The translations under genes were made by a program, and so were the position numbers. DNA of 64,000 nt, from positions 1 to 64,000 of the forward strand of contig JBDTTU010000002.1 of assembly GCA_039930465.1 (NCBI GenBank), read 5' to 3'. The notes under the pieces are model-generated. The model was not told the DNA's origin. It saw only the letters and a list, made by a program, of their open reading frames with translations, and did no database searches. Numbering within the stretch: the stretch's first letter is position 1; every line of letters begins with the position of its first letter. Of this stretch, positions 16,867-25,437 are shown one piece after another. Source of the DNA: LMDS01 sp039930465. Its GTDB lineage: Bacteria > Pseudomonadota > Gammaproteobacteria > Burkholderiales > Burkholderiaceae_C.

Positions 16867-17937
16867 TCAGGCGATGCGCTGTGTGGTCGCCGTGTCGAAC
16901 CAGTGCAGCTGGTCGGGAGCGGCCTGCAAAGTGACGATGTCGCCGATCTTGGGCGGCACGAGCGTGGCTTCGACCCGCACCGTGAACAGCACGCTGCCGG
17001 CGCTGCAATACACGAGCCGCTCGGCGCCCAGCATCTCGAGCATCTCGACCTTCAGCTGCCAGCCCAGGTTGCCGGCCGGGCGCAGGCTGGCGTGCTCGGG
17101 TCGCAAGCCGAGGATCAGCTCGCCCGAGCGTGGCGCGGCGCCGGGCAAGGGCAGCGTCTGGCCGTCGACAATGAAACGCGAGCCGTCGGCCACACCCTTG
17201 ATCAGGTTCATCGGCGGCGAGCCGATGAAGCCGGCGACGAAGGTCGTGGCCGGGCGGTGGTACACCTCTTCGGGCGTGCCGATCTGCTCCATGCGGCCGG
17301 CGTTCATCACGATCATGCGCTGCGCGAGTGTCATCGCCTCGACCTGGTCGTGGGTGACGAACAGCGAGGTGACACCCAGCTCGGCGTGCAGTTTCTGGAT
17401 CTCGAGCCGGGTTTGCGCGCGCAGCTTGGCATCGAGGTTGGAAAGCGGTTCGTCGAACAGGAAAACCTGCGGCTGGCGCACGATCGCACGGCCCATCGCA
17501 ACTCGCTGGCGCTGCCCGCCCGAAAGCTCGCGCGGTTTGCGTTGCAGGAAAGGCGCGAGTTCGAGAATCTTCGCGGCCTTGTCGACACGCTGCTTGATCT
17601 CTTCGAGCGGCACCTTCGCGATCTTCAGCCCGTAGGCCATGTTGTCGAAGACGCTCATGTGCGGGTAGAGCGCGTAGTTCTGGAACACCATCGCGATGTC
17701 GCGTTCGCTCGGCTCGGTGTCGTTGACGACGCGGCCGCCGATCGAGATCGTGCCTCCGGTCACTTCCTCCAGGCCCGCGACCATGCGCAGGAGGGTGCTC
17801 TTGCCGCAGCCCGAGGGCCCGACGATGACGATGAACTCGCCGTCGGCGATTTCGGCGTTGACGCCGTGGATCACCTGGTTGGCTTTCGGGCCGATGCCGT
17901 AGCGCTTGACGACGTCTTGCACGCTGATGGATGCCAT
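16867..17937 (-). CDS. ugpC: ABC transporter ATPase UgpC
   Basis: ATPase of 356 aa of the MalK/UgpC family: Walker A GPSGCGKST, signature 'LSGGQRQRVAMGRA', Walker B 'VFLFDEPLSNLDA', H-loop 'LFVTHDQVEAM', then the C-terminal OB-fold regulatory domain ('LGLRPEH', 'GDIVTLQA'). The 'PPMNLIKG' segment and length match UgpC. It powers the UgpAE permease for sn-glycerol-3-phosphate and its diesters. Directly followed by ugpQ. Confidence 0.94.
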   Translation of the reverse strand: MASISVQDVVKRYGIGPKANQVIHGVNAEIADGEFIVIVGPSGCGKSTLLRMVAGLEEVTGGTISIGGRVVNDTEPSERDIAMVFQNYALYPHMSVFDNMAYGLKIAKVPLEEIKQRVDKAAKILELAPFLQRKPRELSGGQRQRVAMGRAIVRQPQVFLFDEPLSNLDAKLRAQTRLEIQKLHAELGVTSLFVTHDQVEAMTLAQRMIVMNAGRMEQIGTPEEVYHRPATTFVAGFIGSPPMNLIKGVADGSRFIVDGQTLPLPGAAPRSGELILGLRPEHASLRPAGNLGWQLKVEMLEMLGAERLVYCSAGSVLFTVRVEATLVPPKIGDIVTLQAAPDQLHWFDTATTQRIA

Positions 17938-17950
17938 GTCTATTTCTCTT

Positions 17951-18811
17951 TTACTTTTCGGTGTCGACCAGGCCCTTGACGAACCAGCGCTGCATGAAGA
18001 TCACGACAATGGCCGGGGGGATCATCGCCATGATCGCGGTGGCCATCACGATGTTCCACTCGTTGCCCGAATCGCCGCCGGCAATCATTCGTTTGATGCC
18101 GACGACGACCGGGTACATGTCCTCGCTGGTCGTCGCGAGCAGCGGCCAGAGGTACTGGTTCCAACCGTAGATGAACTGAATGACGAACAGCGCCGCGATC
18201 GAGGTCTTGGACAGCGGCAGCAGGATGTCCCAGAAGAAGCGCATCGGCCCGGCGCCGTCCATGCGTGCGGCCTCGACCAGCTCTTCGGGCACGGTCAGGA
18301 AGAACTGGCGGAACAGAAAGGTCGCGGTGGCCGACGCGATCAACGGGATCGTCAGCCCGGCGTAACTGTTGAGCATGCCGAGGTCGGAGACGACCTTGTA
18401 GGTCGGCAGGATGCGCACCTCGACCGGCAGCATCAGCGTCACGAAGATGGCCCAGAAGAAGAAGTTTCGGAACGGAAAGCGGAAGTAGACGAGCGCAAAT
18501 GCCGACAGCAGCGAGACCGCGATCTTGCCGAAGGCGATGCCGAGCGCCGTGACCAGGCTGACCCACATCATCCGGCCCACTGGCGCGTTCGAACCCGCAC
18601 CACCGCCATGCCCGGTGAGTGCGTCGCGGTAGTTCTCCAGGAAATGGCTGCCGGGCAGCAGCGGCATCGGCGCCTGGACGATTTCCTGCGCCTCGTGCGT
18701 GGACGCGACGAAGGCGAGGTAAAGCGGGAACGCGACGATCAGCATCCCGAAAATCATCACGACGTGGGCCAGGATTCCCAGCGAGACGCGGCGTTCAACC
18801 ATGACCTTCAA
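17951..18811 (-). CDS. ugpE: ABC transporter permease UgpE
   Basis: Inner-membrane permease of 286 aa of the MalG group. The EAA loop 'EELVEAARMDGAGPMRFFWDILLPLSK' region is clear, with the G3P-type C-terminus 'FMQRWFVKGLVDTEK'. It begins 18 bp after ugpA and ends 13 bp before ugpC, consistent with a single transcript. Confidence 0.94.
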   Translation of the reverse strand: MKVMVERRVSLGILAHVVMIFGMLIVAFPLYLAFVASTHEAQEIVQAPMPLLPGSHFLENYRDALTGHGGGAGSNAPVGRMMWVSLVTALGIAFGKIAVSLLSAFALVYFRFPFRNFFFWAIFVTLMLPVEVRILPTYKVVSDLGMLNSYAGLTIPLIASATATFLFRQFFLTVPEELVEAARMDGAGPMRFFWDILLPLSKTSIAALFVIQFIYGWNQYLWPLLATTSEDMYPVVVGIKRMIAGGDSGNEWNIVMATAIMAMIPPAIVVIFMQRWFVKGLVDTEK

Positions 18812-18829
18812 CCCTCGGAAACTGCCCCA

Positions 18830-19714
18830 TCAGTAGTTCACTTTCTTCTCCACATAACGGAACTGCAGCACCGTCAGCGCCACCACGATCAGCATCAGCA
18901 CGACCGACTGCGCCGCGGAGCTGCCTATGTCGCCGCCCTTAATGCCGTCGATGTAGACCTTGTAGACCATGATCAAGGTGTCGCGTCCCGGTCCGCCGCT
19001 GGTGGTCGCGTCGATGATCGCGAAGGTGTCGAAGAATGCGTACACCATGTTGATGACGAGCAAGAAGAAGGTCGTCGGCGTGAGCAGCGGGAACTGGATG
19101 GTCCAGAAGCGGCGCCAGGCGCGTGCGCCGTCGATCGCCGCGGCTTCGATCAGCGATTTCGGGATCGACTGAAGACCCGCGACGAAGAACAGGAAGTTGT
19201 AGGAGATCTGCTTCCAGACGGCGGCGGCCACGATCAGCGTCATCGCGTGTGTGGAGTTGAGCAGGTGGTTCCAGTCGAAGCCGAAATACTTCGCCAGACC
19301 GTAGGCCACGACGCCGATCGAAGGCGAGAACATGAACACCCACAGCACGCCGGCCACCGCGGGTGCGACCGCATAAGGCACGATCAGAATCGTGCGGTAC
19401 GCCAGTGCGCCCTTGATGACGCGATCGGCAAAGACCGCCAGCAGAAGCGACAGCGAGATGCCGAGCACCGCCACCAGGATCGAGAAGATCGCCGTCGTCT
19501 TGAACGACTCGAGGTAGGTCGCGTCGCGGAACAGCGTCTTGAAGTTGTCTAGGCCGACCCATTCGGTGGACAGGCCGAAGCTGTCCTGCACCTGCATGGA
19601 CTGCAGCACCGCCTGCGCCGCAGGCCAGAAGAAAAACACCGCGATGATGACCACCTGCGGTGCCAGCAGCACCCAGGGCAACCAGGCGGAGTTGAAGCGA
19701 ACGCGCTTTTCCAT
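18830..19714 (-). CDS. ugpA: ABC transporter permease UgpA
   Basis: Inner-membrane permease of 294 aa of the MalF group, six predicted helices. The cytoplasmic EAA loop reads 'KSLIEAAAIDGARAWRRFW'. The C-terminus 'LQFRYVEKKVNY' is typical of UgpA. It is separated from ugpB by 97 bp that hold a strong hairpin, while the genes downstream are nearly contiguous. Confidence 0.94.
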   Translation of the reverse strand: MEKRVRFNSAWLPWVLLAPQVVIIAVFFFWPAAQAVLQSMQVQDSFGLSTEWVGLDNFKTLFRDATYLESFKTTAIFSILVAVLGISLSLLLAVFADRVIKGALAYRTILIVPYAVAPAVAGVLWVFMFSPSIGVVAYGLAKYFGFDWNHLLNSTHAMTLIVAAAVWKQISYNFLFFVAGLQSIPKSLIEAAAIDGARAWRRFWTIQFPLLTPTTFFLLVINMVYAFFDTFAIIDATTSGGPGRDTLIMVYKVYIDGIKGGDIGSSAAQSVVLMLIVVALTVLQFRYVEKKVNY

Positions 19715-19739
19715 GAAGACCTGTGGTCAATGAAACAAG

Positions 19740-19771
19740 CCCCGATCCAGCCGGGTTCGGCATGGTCGGGG
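19740..19771 (-). promoter_or_regulatory. Intercistronic hairpin between ugpB and ugpA
   Basis: An outer 6-bp stem CCCCGA (19740-19745) / TCGGGG (19766-19771) continues inward as CCA/TGG and GCCG/CGGC around a GGTT loop, giving about 13 paired bases with two single-base bulges. No U-run follows on the minus strand, so it is more likely an mRNA-stabilising or partial-attenuation element than a full terminator. Such elements often make the binding protein more abundant than its membrane partners. Confidence 0.5.
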
Positions 19772-19811
19772 CATCCCACGCGCAGGGTGCGCGCAAAGGC
19801 TCTGGCTCAGA

Positions 19812-21134
19812 TCAGCGCTGCGCCGTCTTGGTCGACTTCTCGAAGCGCTCGAGCTGCTCGTTGCCGCGCTTCACCGCTTCGTCCAGCGCTTCCTTGGGCG
19901 TCTTCTTGCCCGACCAGATCGCTTCGGTTTCTTCGTCGATGATGGTGCGGATCTGCACGAAATTGCCCAGGCGGATGCCGCGCGACTTGTCGGTCGTCTT
20001 GCGGATCATCTGCGTCACCGCCACGTCGGTGCCCGGCTTCTCCTTGTAGAAGCCCGATTTCTCGGTCAACTGGTACGCCGCCATCGTGATCGGCAGGTAA
20101 CCGGTGCGCTTGTGGCTGGCCGACTGGACCTCGGGGTTGGACAGGTACTCGAAGAATTTGGCAACGCCCTTGTACTCGGCAGGCTTCTTGCCCGCCATCA
20201 CCCACAGGCTGGCACCGCCGATGGCGGTGTTCTGCGGGGCGCCAGGGACGTCGGGGTAATAGGGCAGGGGCGCCAGGCCGTAGGCAAACTTGCCGCTCTT
20301 CGCGACGTCGGCATACGAGCCTGCCGAGCCGGTCATCATCGCGCACTCGCCCGAAACGAACGAGGGCACGGCCACGCTGGCACGGCCCTTGTAGACGAAC
20401 AGCCCCTGCTTGGCCATGTTCGAAAGATTCTCGAAGTGGCGCAGATGCAGCGGCGAATTGAAGGCCAGACGCGCACCCGGGCCGCCGAAGCCGTTGTTCT
20501 GCGTCGCAAAGAGCGTGTTGTGCCAGAGCGAGAAGCTCTCAAGATGAACCCAGCTCACCCAGCTGCTGGTGTAGGGGCACTTGCTGCCGGCCGCCTTGAG
20601 CTTGGCCGCGGCCAGTGTCAATTCGGGCCAGGTGGTGGGCGGTTTGTTGGGGTCGAGACCGGCCGCTTTGAACGCGTCCTTGTTGTAATAGAAGATCGTC
20701 GTCGAACTGTTGAACGGAAACGACAGCATCTGGCCGTTGGGGGCGGTGTAGTAGGCGGCCACCGCGGGCACGTAACCCTTGGGGTCGAACGGCACGCCGC
20801 TTTGCTTCATCACCTCGGCCACGGGTTTGATCGCGCCCTTGGCGGCCATCATCGTCGCCGTGCCGACCTCGAAGACCTGCAGGATGTCCGGTGCGTTGCC
20901 GGCACGGAATGCGGCCATCGCGGCAACCATCGATTCGTCGTAGTTGCCCTTGAACGTGGGGATGATCTTGTAGTCCGTCTGGCTCGCGTTGAAATTCTTG
21001 GCGAGGTCGTTGACCCATTCGTTGAGCCCGCCGGTCATCGAGTGCCACCACTGGACTTCGACCTGGGCCTGGGCCGGACCCGAAAGCGCCAGCGCGATCA
21101 GTCCGGATGCGAGCGAGAGAGATTTCAATTTCAT
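19812..21134 (-). CDS. ugpB: Glycerol-3-phosphate-binding protein UgpB
   Basis: Periplasmic solute-binding protein of 440 aa (family 1), with signal peptide cleaved near residue 23 (PAQA/QVEVQWWHS). 'QWWHSMTGGLNEWVNDLAKNFN', in part, and 'LPYYPDV', 'GGASLWVMAGK' are UgpB-like. The ATG at 21134 is chosen because a GGAGTCATC Shine-Dalgarno region and the signal peptide start there; the frame is open for 88 more codons upstream without meaningful sequence. First gene of ugpBAECQ, divergent from the D-lactate-dehydrogenase-like gene. In other bacteria ugp is induced by phosphate limitation; no clear Pho box was found in the 223-bp upstream region. Confidence 0.94.
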   Translation of the reverse strand: MKLKSLSLASGLIALALSGPAQAQVEVQWWHSMTGGLNEWVNDLAKNFNASQTDYKIIPTFKGNYDESMVAAMAAFRAGNAPDILQVFEVGTATMMAAKGAIKPVAEVMKQSGVPFDPKGYVPAVAAYYTAPNGQMLSFPFNSSTTIFYYNKDAFKAAGLDPNKPPTTWPELTLAAAKLKAAGSKCPYTSSWVSWVHLESFSLWHNTLFATQNNGFGGPGARLAFNSPLHLRHFENLSNMAKQGLFVYKGRASVAVPSFVSGECAMMTGSAGSYADVAKSGKFAYGLAPLPYYPDVPGAPQNTAIGGASLWVMAGKKPAEYKGVAKFFEYLSNPEVQSASHKRTGYLPITMAAYQLTEKSGFYKEKPGTDVAVTQMIRKTTDKSRGIRLGNFVQIRTIIDEETEAIWSGKKTPKEALDEAVKRGNEQLERFEKSTKTAQR

Positions 21135-21249
21135 GATGACTCCGTGGGAAAAGGGGGCTGGTTTGTCGCCAGCCCGGCAGTCTGCGTTTGTTTTGTGACA
21201 GCCGCGTTTATCGCTGCGAAGCTGCCAGGCGGCAATCGGGGGAAGCCTC

Positions 21250-21278
21250 AGGGTCGGCCTTGTGTTGCGCCCGACCCT
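21250..21278. promoter_or_regulatory. Hairpin/dyad in the ugpB-oxidoreductase divergent region
   Basis: AGGGTCGG (21250-21257) is perfectly complementary to CCGACCCT (21271-21278) across a 13-nt loop. It stands 80 bp before the oxidoreductase start and 116 bp before ugpB. It could be an operator shared by the divergent genes or a 5'-leader hairpin. No U-tract of terminator quality follows on either strand. Confidence 0.35.
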
Positions 21279-21357
21279 TTGCTGCGGTGCCGCATGGGCT
21301 GCGGTACGATTCGTCTCCAAGTGCCACCACGGGGGCTGCCACGCGCCCCCGGACCCC

Positions 21358-24300
21358 ATGAACGCACCCCTCGCCCTGAGCCAGATCAGCGCCGCCACCC
21401 TGGCTGTGCCCCACGCGCCGCGACTGCGCGAAATTCCCTACAACTACACCTCGTTCTCAGACCGCGAGATCGTGATCCGGTTGCTTGGGAGCCGCTCGTG
21501 GGAACTGCTGAACCGCCTGCGCAGCGAGCGCCAGACCGGCCGTTCGGCCCGCATGCTCTACGAAGTGCTGGGCGACATCTGGGTGGTGCAGCGCAATCCG
21601 TATTTGCAAGACGACCTGCTCGACAACCCGAGGCGGCGCAAGCTGCTGATCGAGGCGCTGCACCACCGGCTCGGTGAAGTGGAAAAACGCCGCACGCCGG
21701 GCAGCGATGTCGAGCGTGACGCGGTGGTCGGCGAACTGCTTCAGGCCGCGAGCGGCGCGGTCACGGCGTTCGCCGAGCAGTTCGATCAGGTCGCCGAATT
21801 GCGCCGCCGCTGCGCCAAAGTGCTCGGCCGCGTGACGTTGAAAGACAACATCAAGTTCGACGGCCTGAGCCGCGTCTCGCACGTGACCGACGCGACCGAC
21901 TGGCGCGTCGAATATCCGTTCGTCGTCCTCATGCCCGACACCGAGGCCGAGATGGCCGGGCTCGTGAAGGGCTGCGTCGAACTCGGCCTCACGATCATCC
22001 CGCGCGGCGGCGGCACCGGCTACACCGGCGGCGCGATCCCGCTGACCTGGAACAGCGCGGTCATCAACACCGAGAAATTGGAGGCGATGACCGAGGTCGA
22101 GATGAAGACCTTGCCGGGCATGGGCCGCGAGGTGGCGACCGTCTGGACCGAAGCCGGCGTCGTCACGCAACGTGTGGCCGACGCGGCCGAACGTGGCGGC
22201 TTCGTGTTCGCGGTCGACCCCACCTCGGCCGAGGCCTCGTGCATTGGCGGCAACATCGCGATGAACGCGGGTGGCAAGAAGGCCGTGCTGTGGGGCACCG
22301 CGCTCGACAACCTGGCCTCGTGGCGAATGGTCACGCCCGAAGCCAAGTGGCTGGAAGTGACACGCCTGAACCACAACATGGGCAAGATCCACGACGTGGA
22401 GCTGGCGAGCTTCGAGTTGCGTTATTTCGACGCGTCGGGCAAGAAGCTCGAACGCACCGAGCGCCTCGACATTCCTGGCGCCACCTTCCGCAAGGAAGGC
22501 CTGGGCAAGGACGTGACCGACAAGTTCCTCGCCGGCCTGCCGGGCATTCAGAAGGAAGGCTGCGACGGGCTCATCACGTCAGCGCGTTGGGTCGTGCACA
22601 AGATGCCCAAGCACACACGCACCGTGTGCCTTGAATTCTTCGGCAACGCGAAAGACGCGGTGCCCAGCATCGTCGACATCAAGGACTTCATGTTCGCCGA
22701 GGCGAAGGCGGGCGGCGCGATCCTGGCCGGCCTGGAACACCTCGACGACCGCTACCTTCGCGCGGTGGGCTATGCCACCAAGAGCAAACGCGGCGGCCTG
22801 CCGAAGATGGTGCTGTTTGGCGACATTGCCGGTGACGACGCCGACGTGGTGGCCCGCGCCACCAGCGAAGTGGTGCGCCTGGCCAACGGCCGCGCCGGCG
22901 AGGGCTTCATCGCCGTCAGCGCCGACGCGCGCAAGAAGTTCTGGCTCGACCGCAAGCGCACCGCGGCGATCAGCAAACACACCAACGCGTTCAAGGTCAA
23001 CGAAGACGTGGTGATTCCGCTGCCGCGCATGGGCGAGTACACCGAAGGCATCGAGCGCATCAACATCGAGCTGAGCCTGCGCAACAAGCTGGCGCTGGTG
23101 GACGCGCTCGAAGCGTTTTTCATGAAGGGCAATCTGCCGCTCGGCAAGAGCGACGACGCTGGCGAGATCGCGTCGGCCGAGTTGCTGGAAGATCGGGTGC
23201 AGCAGGCGCTCGGCGTTTTGCAGGATGTGGGCCAGCAGTGGCGCTATTGGCTGACGCATCTCGATGAAGTACAGGCCGGCACGGGCCGCAGCTACTTCAC
23301 CGACCTGCAAGACCACACGCTGCGCGCTTCCTGGAAGACGCAGATCAAGGCGAAGCTGCAGGACATCTTTGCCGGCTCGGCGCTCAAGCCCATCGTCGAC
23401 GAGTGCCAGAAGATCCATGGCCAGGTGCTCAAGGGTCGAGTCTGGGTGGCGCTTCACATGCACGCCGGCGACGGCAACGTGCACACCAACATCCCGGTGA
23501 ACAGCGACAACTACCAGATGCTGCAGACGGCCCACGAAGCCGTGGCCCGCATCATGAAGCTGGCGCGCAGCCTCGACGGCGTGATCTCGGGCGAACACGG
23601 CATCGGCATCACGAAGCTGGAGTTCCTGACCGTCGAAGAGATGGCCGACTTCACCGCCTACAAGTTGCGCGTCGACCCGCAAGGGCGCTTCAACAAGGGC
23701 AAGCTGCTGCGCGACCCGGCCCTAAAGGCCGACCTGACCAACGCCTACACGCCGAGCTTCGGGTTGATGGGCCACGAGTCATTGATCATGCAGCGCAGCG
23801 ACATCGGCGAGATCGCCAACTCGGTGAAAGACTGCCTGCGCTGCGGCAAGTGCAAACCGGTGTGCGCGACGCACGTGCCGCGCGCCAACCTGCTCTACAG
23901 CCCGCGCAACAAGATCCTCGCGACCTCGCTGCTGGTCGAGGCGTTTCTCTACGAAGAGCAAACGCGGCGTGGCGTGAGCATCAAACACTGGGAAGAGTTC
24001 GAAGACGTGGCCGACCACTGCACGGTGTGCCACAAGTGCCTGAGCCCGTGCCCGGTCGACATCGACTTCGGCGACGTCTCGATGAACATGCGCAACCTGT
24101 TGACCAAGATGGGCAAGAAGAGCTTCCGCCCGGGCAACAAGATGGCGATGATGTTCCTGAACGCCACCAACCCCGAGACCATCAAGCTCTTGCGCATGGG
24201 CATGGTCGATGTCGGCTTCAAGGTGCAGCGCCTGGCCAACGACCTGCTGCGCGGTCTGGCCAACAAGCAGACCGCAGCGCCGCGCTCCACGGTCGGCGCC

Positions 24301-25251
24301 GCGCCGATCAAGGAACAGGTGATCCACTTCATCAACAAGAAGATGCCGGGTGGCCTGCCGAAGAAGACGGCGCGTGCACTGCTCGACATCGAAGACAAGG
24401 ACTACGTTCCGATCATCCGCGACCCGAAGACGACCACGGGCGAAACCGAAGCGGTGTTCTATTTCCCCGGCTGCGGGTCGGAGCGCCTGTTCTCGCAGGT
24501 CGGCCTGGCGACGCAGGCGATGTTGTGGCATGCCGGTGTGCAGACCGTGCTGCCGCCGGGCTACCTGTGCTGCGGTTACCCGCAGCGCGGCTCGGGCCAG
24601 TTCGACAAGGCCGAGAAGATGATCACCGACAACCGGGTGCTGTTCCACCGGGTGGCCAACACGCTGAACTACCTCGACATCAAGACCGTGGTGGTGAGCT
24701 GCGGCACGTGTTACGACCAGCTGCAGGGCTACAAGTTCGAAGACATCTTCCCCGGCTGTCGCATCATCGACATCCACGAATACCTGCTCGAAAAAGGTAT
24801 CACGCTCGGCGCCGCAGCGGCGGGGGGCTACCTGTACCACGACCCCTGCCACACGCCGATGAAGCTGCAGGAGCCGATGAAGACTGTGAAGGCGCTGGTC
24901 GGCCCGAACGTGATCGAGAGCAAACGCTGCTGCGGCGAAAGCGGCACGCTCGGCGTGACCCGCCCCGACATCTCGACCCAGGTGCGCTTCCGCAAGGAAG
25001 AAGAGTTGCGCAAGGACGAAGCGGCACTGCGCGCGACGGGAGCCGTGGCAGAGAAGGGGCCGATGAAGATCCTGACCTCTTGCCCGAGCTGCCTGCAAGG
25101 CCTGAGCCGCTACACCGGTGACCTGAACAACGGCCTGCTCGAAGCCGACTACATCGTGGTCGAGATGGCGAACCAGATCCTCGGGCCCGACTGGCTGCCC
25201 GAGTACGTGGCGCGCGCCAACGAGGGCGGCATCGAGCGCGTGCTGGTGTGA
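21358..25251 (+). CDS. Large FAD-linked oxidase / Fe-S protein (DUF3683, D-lactate dehydrogenase-like)
   Basis: Single protein of 1297 aa. Order: N-terminal DUF3683-type segment (about 1-150); FAD-binding_4 domain with 'IPRGGGTGYTGGAIP' and 'CIGGNIAMNAGG' (about 190-450); FAD-oxidase C domain ending 'DGVISGEHGIGITK' (about 740) and 'DPQGRFNKGK'; two 4Fe-4S cysteine motifs ('CLRCGKCKPVCATHVP', 'CTVCHKCLSPCPVD', about 830-900); then two CCG cysteine-rich domains ('YFPGCGSERLFSQ', 'CCGYPQRGSG'; 'DPCHTPMK', 'RCCGESGTLG'). It is probably a membrane-associated, quinone-linked D-2-hydroxyacid (D-lactate or glycolate) dehydrogenase, uniting what GlcD and GlcF do as separate subunits. The ATG at 21358 gives the family-like N-terminus. 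Confidence 0.9.
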   Translation: MNAPLALSQISAATLAVPHAPRLREIPYNYTSFSDREIVIRLLGSRSWELLNRLRSERQTGRSARMLYEVLGDIWVVQRNPYLQDDLLDNPRRRKLLIEALHHRLGEVEKRRTPGSDVERDAVVGELLQAASGAVTAFAEQFDQVAELRRRCAKVLGRVTLKDNIKFDGLSRVSHVTDATDWRVEYPFVVLMPDTEAEMAGLVKGCVELGLTIIPRGGGTGYTGGAIPLTWNSAVINTEKLEAMTEVEMKTLPGMGREVATVWTEAGVVTQRVADAAERGGFVFAVDPTSAEASCIGGNIAMNAGGKKAVLWGTALDNLASWRMVTPEAKWLEVTRLNHNMGKIHDVELASFELRYFDASGKKLERTERLDIPGATFRKEGLGKDVTDKFLAGLPGIQKEGCDGLITSARWVVHKMPKHTRTVCLEFFGNAKDAVPSIVDIKDFMFAEAKAGGAILAGLEHLDDRYLRAVGYATKSKRGGLPKMVLFGDIAGDDADVVARATSEVVRLANGRAGEGFIAVSADARKKFWLDRKRTAAISKHTNAFKVNEDVVIPLPRMGEYTEGIERINIELSLRNKLALVDALEAFFMKGNLPLGKSDDAGEIASAELLEDRVQQALGVLQDVGQQWRYWLTHLDEVQAGTGRSYFTDLQDHTLRASWKTQIKAKLQDIFAGSALKPIVDECQKIHGQVLKGRVWVALHMHAGDGNVHTNIPVNSDNYQMLQTAHEAVARIMKLARSLDGVISGEHGIGITKLEFLTVEEMADFTAYKLRVDPQGRFNKGKLLRDPALKADLTNAYTPSFGLMGHESLIMQRSDIGEIANSVKDCLRCGKCKPVCATHVPRANLLYSPRNKILATSLLVEAFLYEEQTRRGVSIKHWEEFEDVADHCTVCHKCLSPCPVDIDFGDVSMNMRNLLTKMGKKSFRPGNKMAMMFLNATNPETIKLLRMGMVDVGFKVQRLANDLLRGLANKQTAAPRSTVGAAPIKEQVIHFINKKMPGGLPKKTARALLDIEDKDYVPIIRDPKTTTGETEAVFYFPGCGSERLFSQVGLATQAMLWHAGVQTVLPPGYLCCGYPQRGSGQFDKAEKMITDNRVLFHRVANTLNYLDIKTVVVSCGTCYDQLQGYKFEDIFPGCRIIDIHEYLLEKGITLGAAAAGGYLYHDPCHTPMKLQEPMKTVKALVGPNVIESKRCCGESGTLGVTRPDISTQVRFRKEEELRKDEAALRATGAVAEKGPMKILTSCPSCLQGLSRYTGDLNNGLLEADYIVVEMANQILGPDWLPEYVARANEGGIERVLV

Positions 25252-25258
25252 GGGGCTT

Positions 25259-25281
25259 GGGCGCGTGCTCGCGCACGGCCC
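25259..25281 (+). terminator. Possible hairpin terminator after the FAD/Fe-S oxidoreductase
   Basis: Eight bases after the stop codon, GGGC-G-CGTGC pairs with GCACG-GCCC around a TCGC tetraloop, leaving one bulged G. No U-run follows, so termination is weak or Rho-assisted, or this is only a transcript-end stabiliser. Confidence 0.35.
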
Positions 25282-25437
25282 GAGCGAGCTGCAGTCGATA
25301 TTGAGTGAGACGCTCGAGACGCGAGCAACGAACTCGGAACGCCCGCTCGGCCGACGCTGCGAATTGCCGCACAAATCGACGCTCCGCAGCCGCAGCCGCC
25401 GGGTATAGACTGATCCAAACGGCAAACGGAGGCCATC

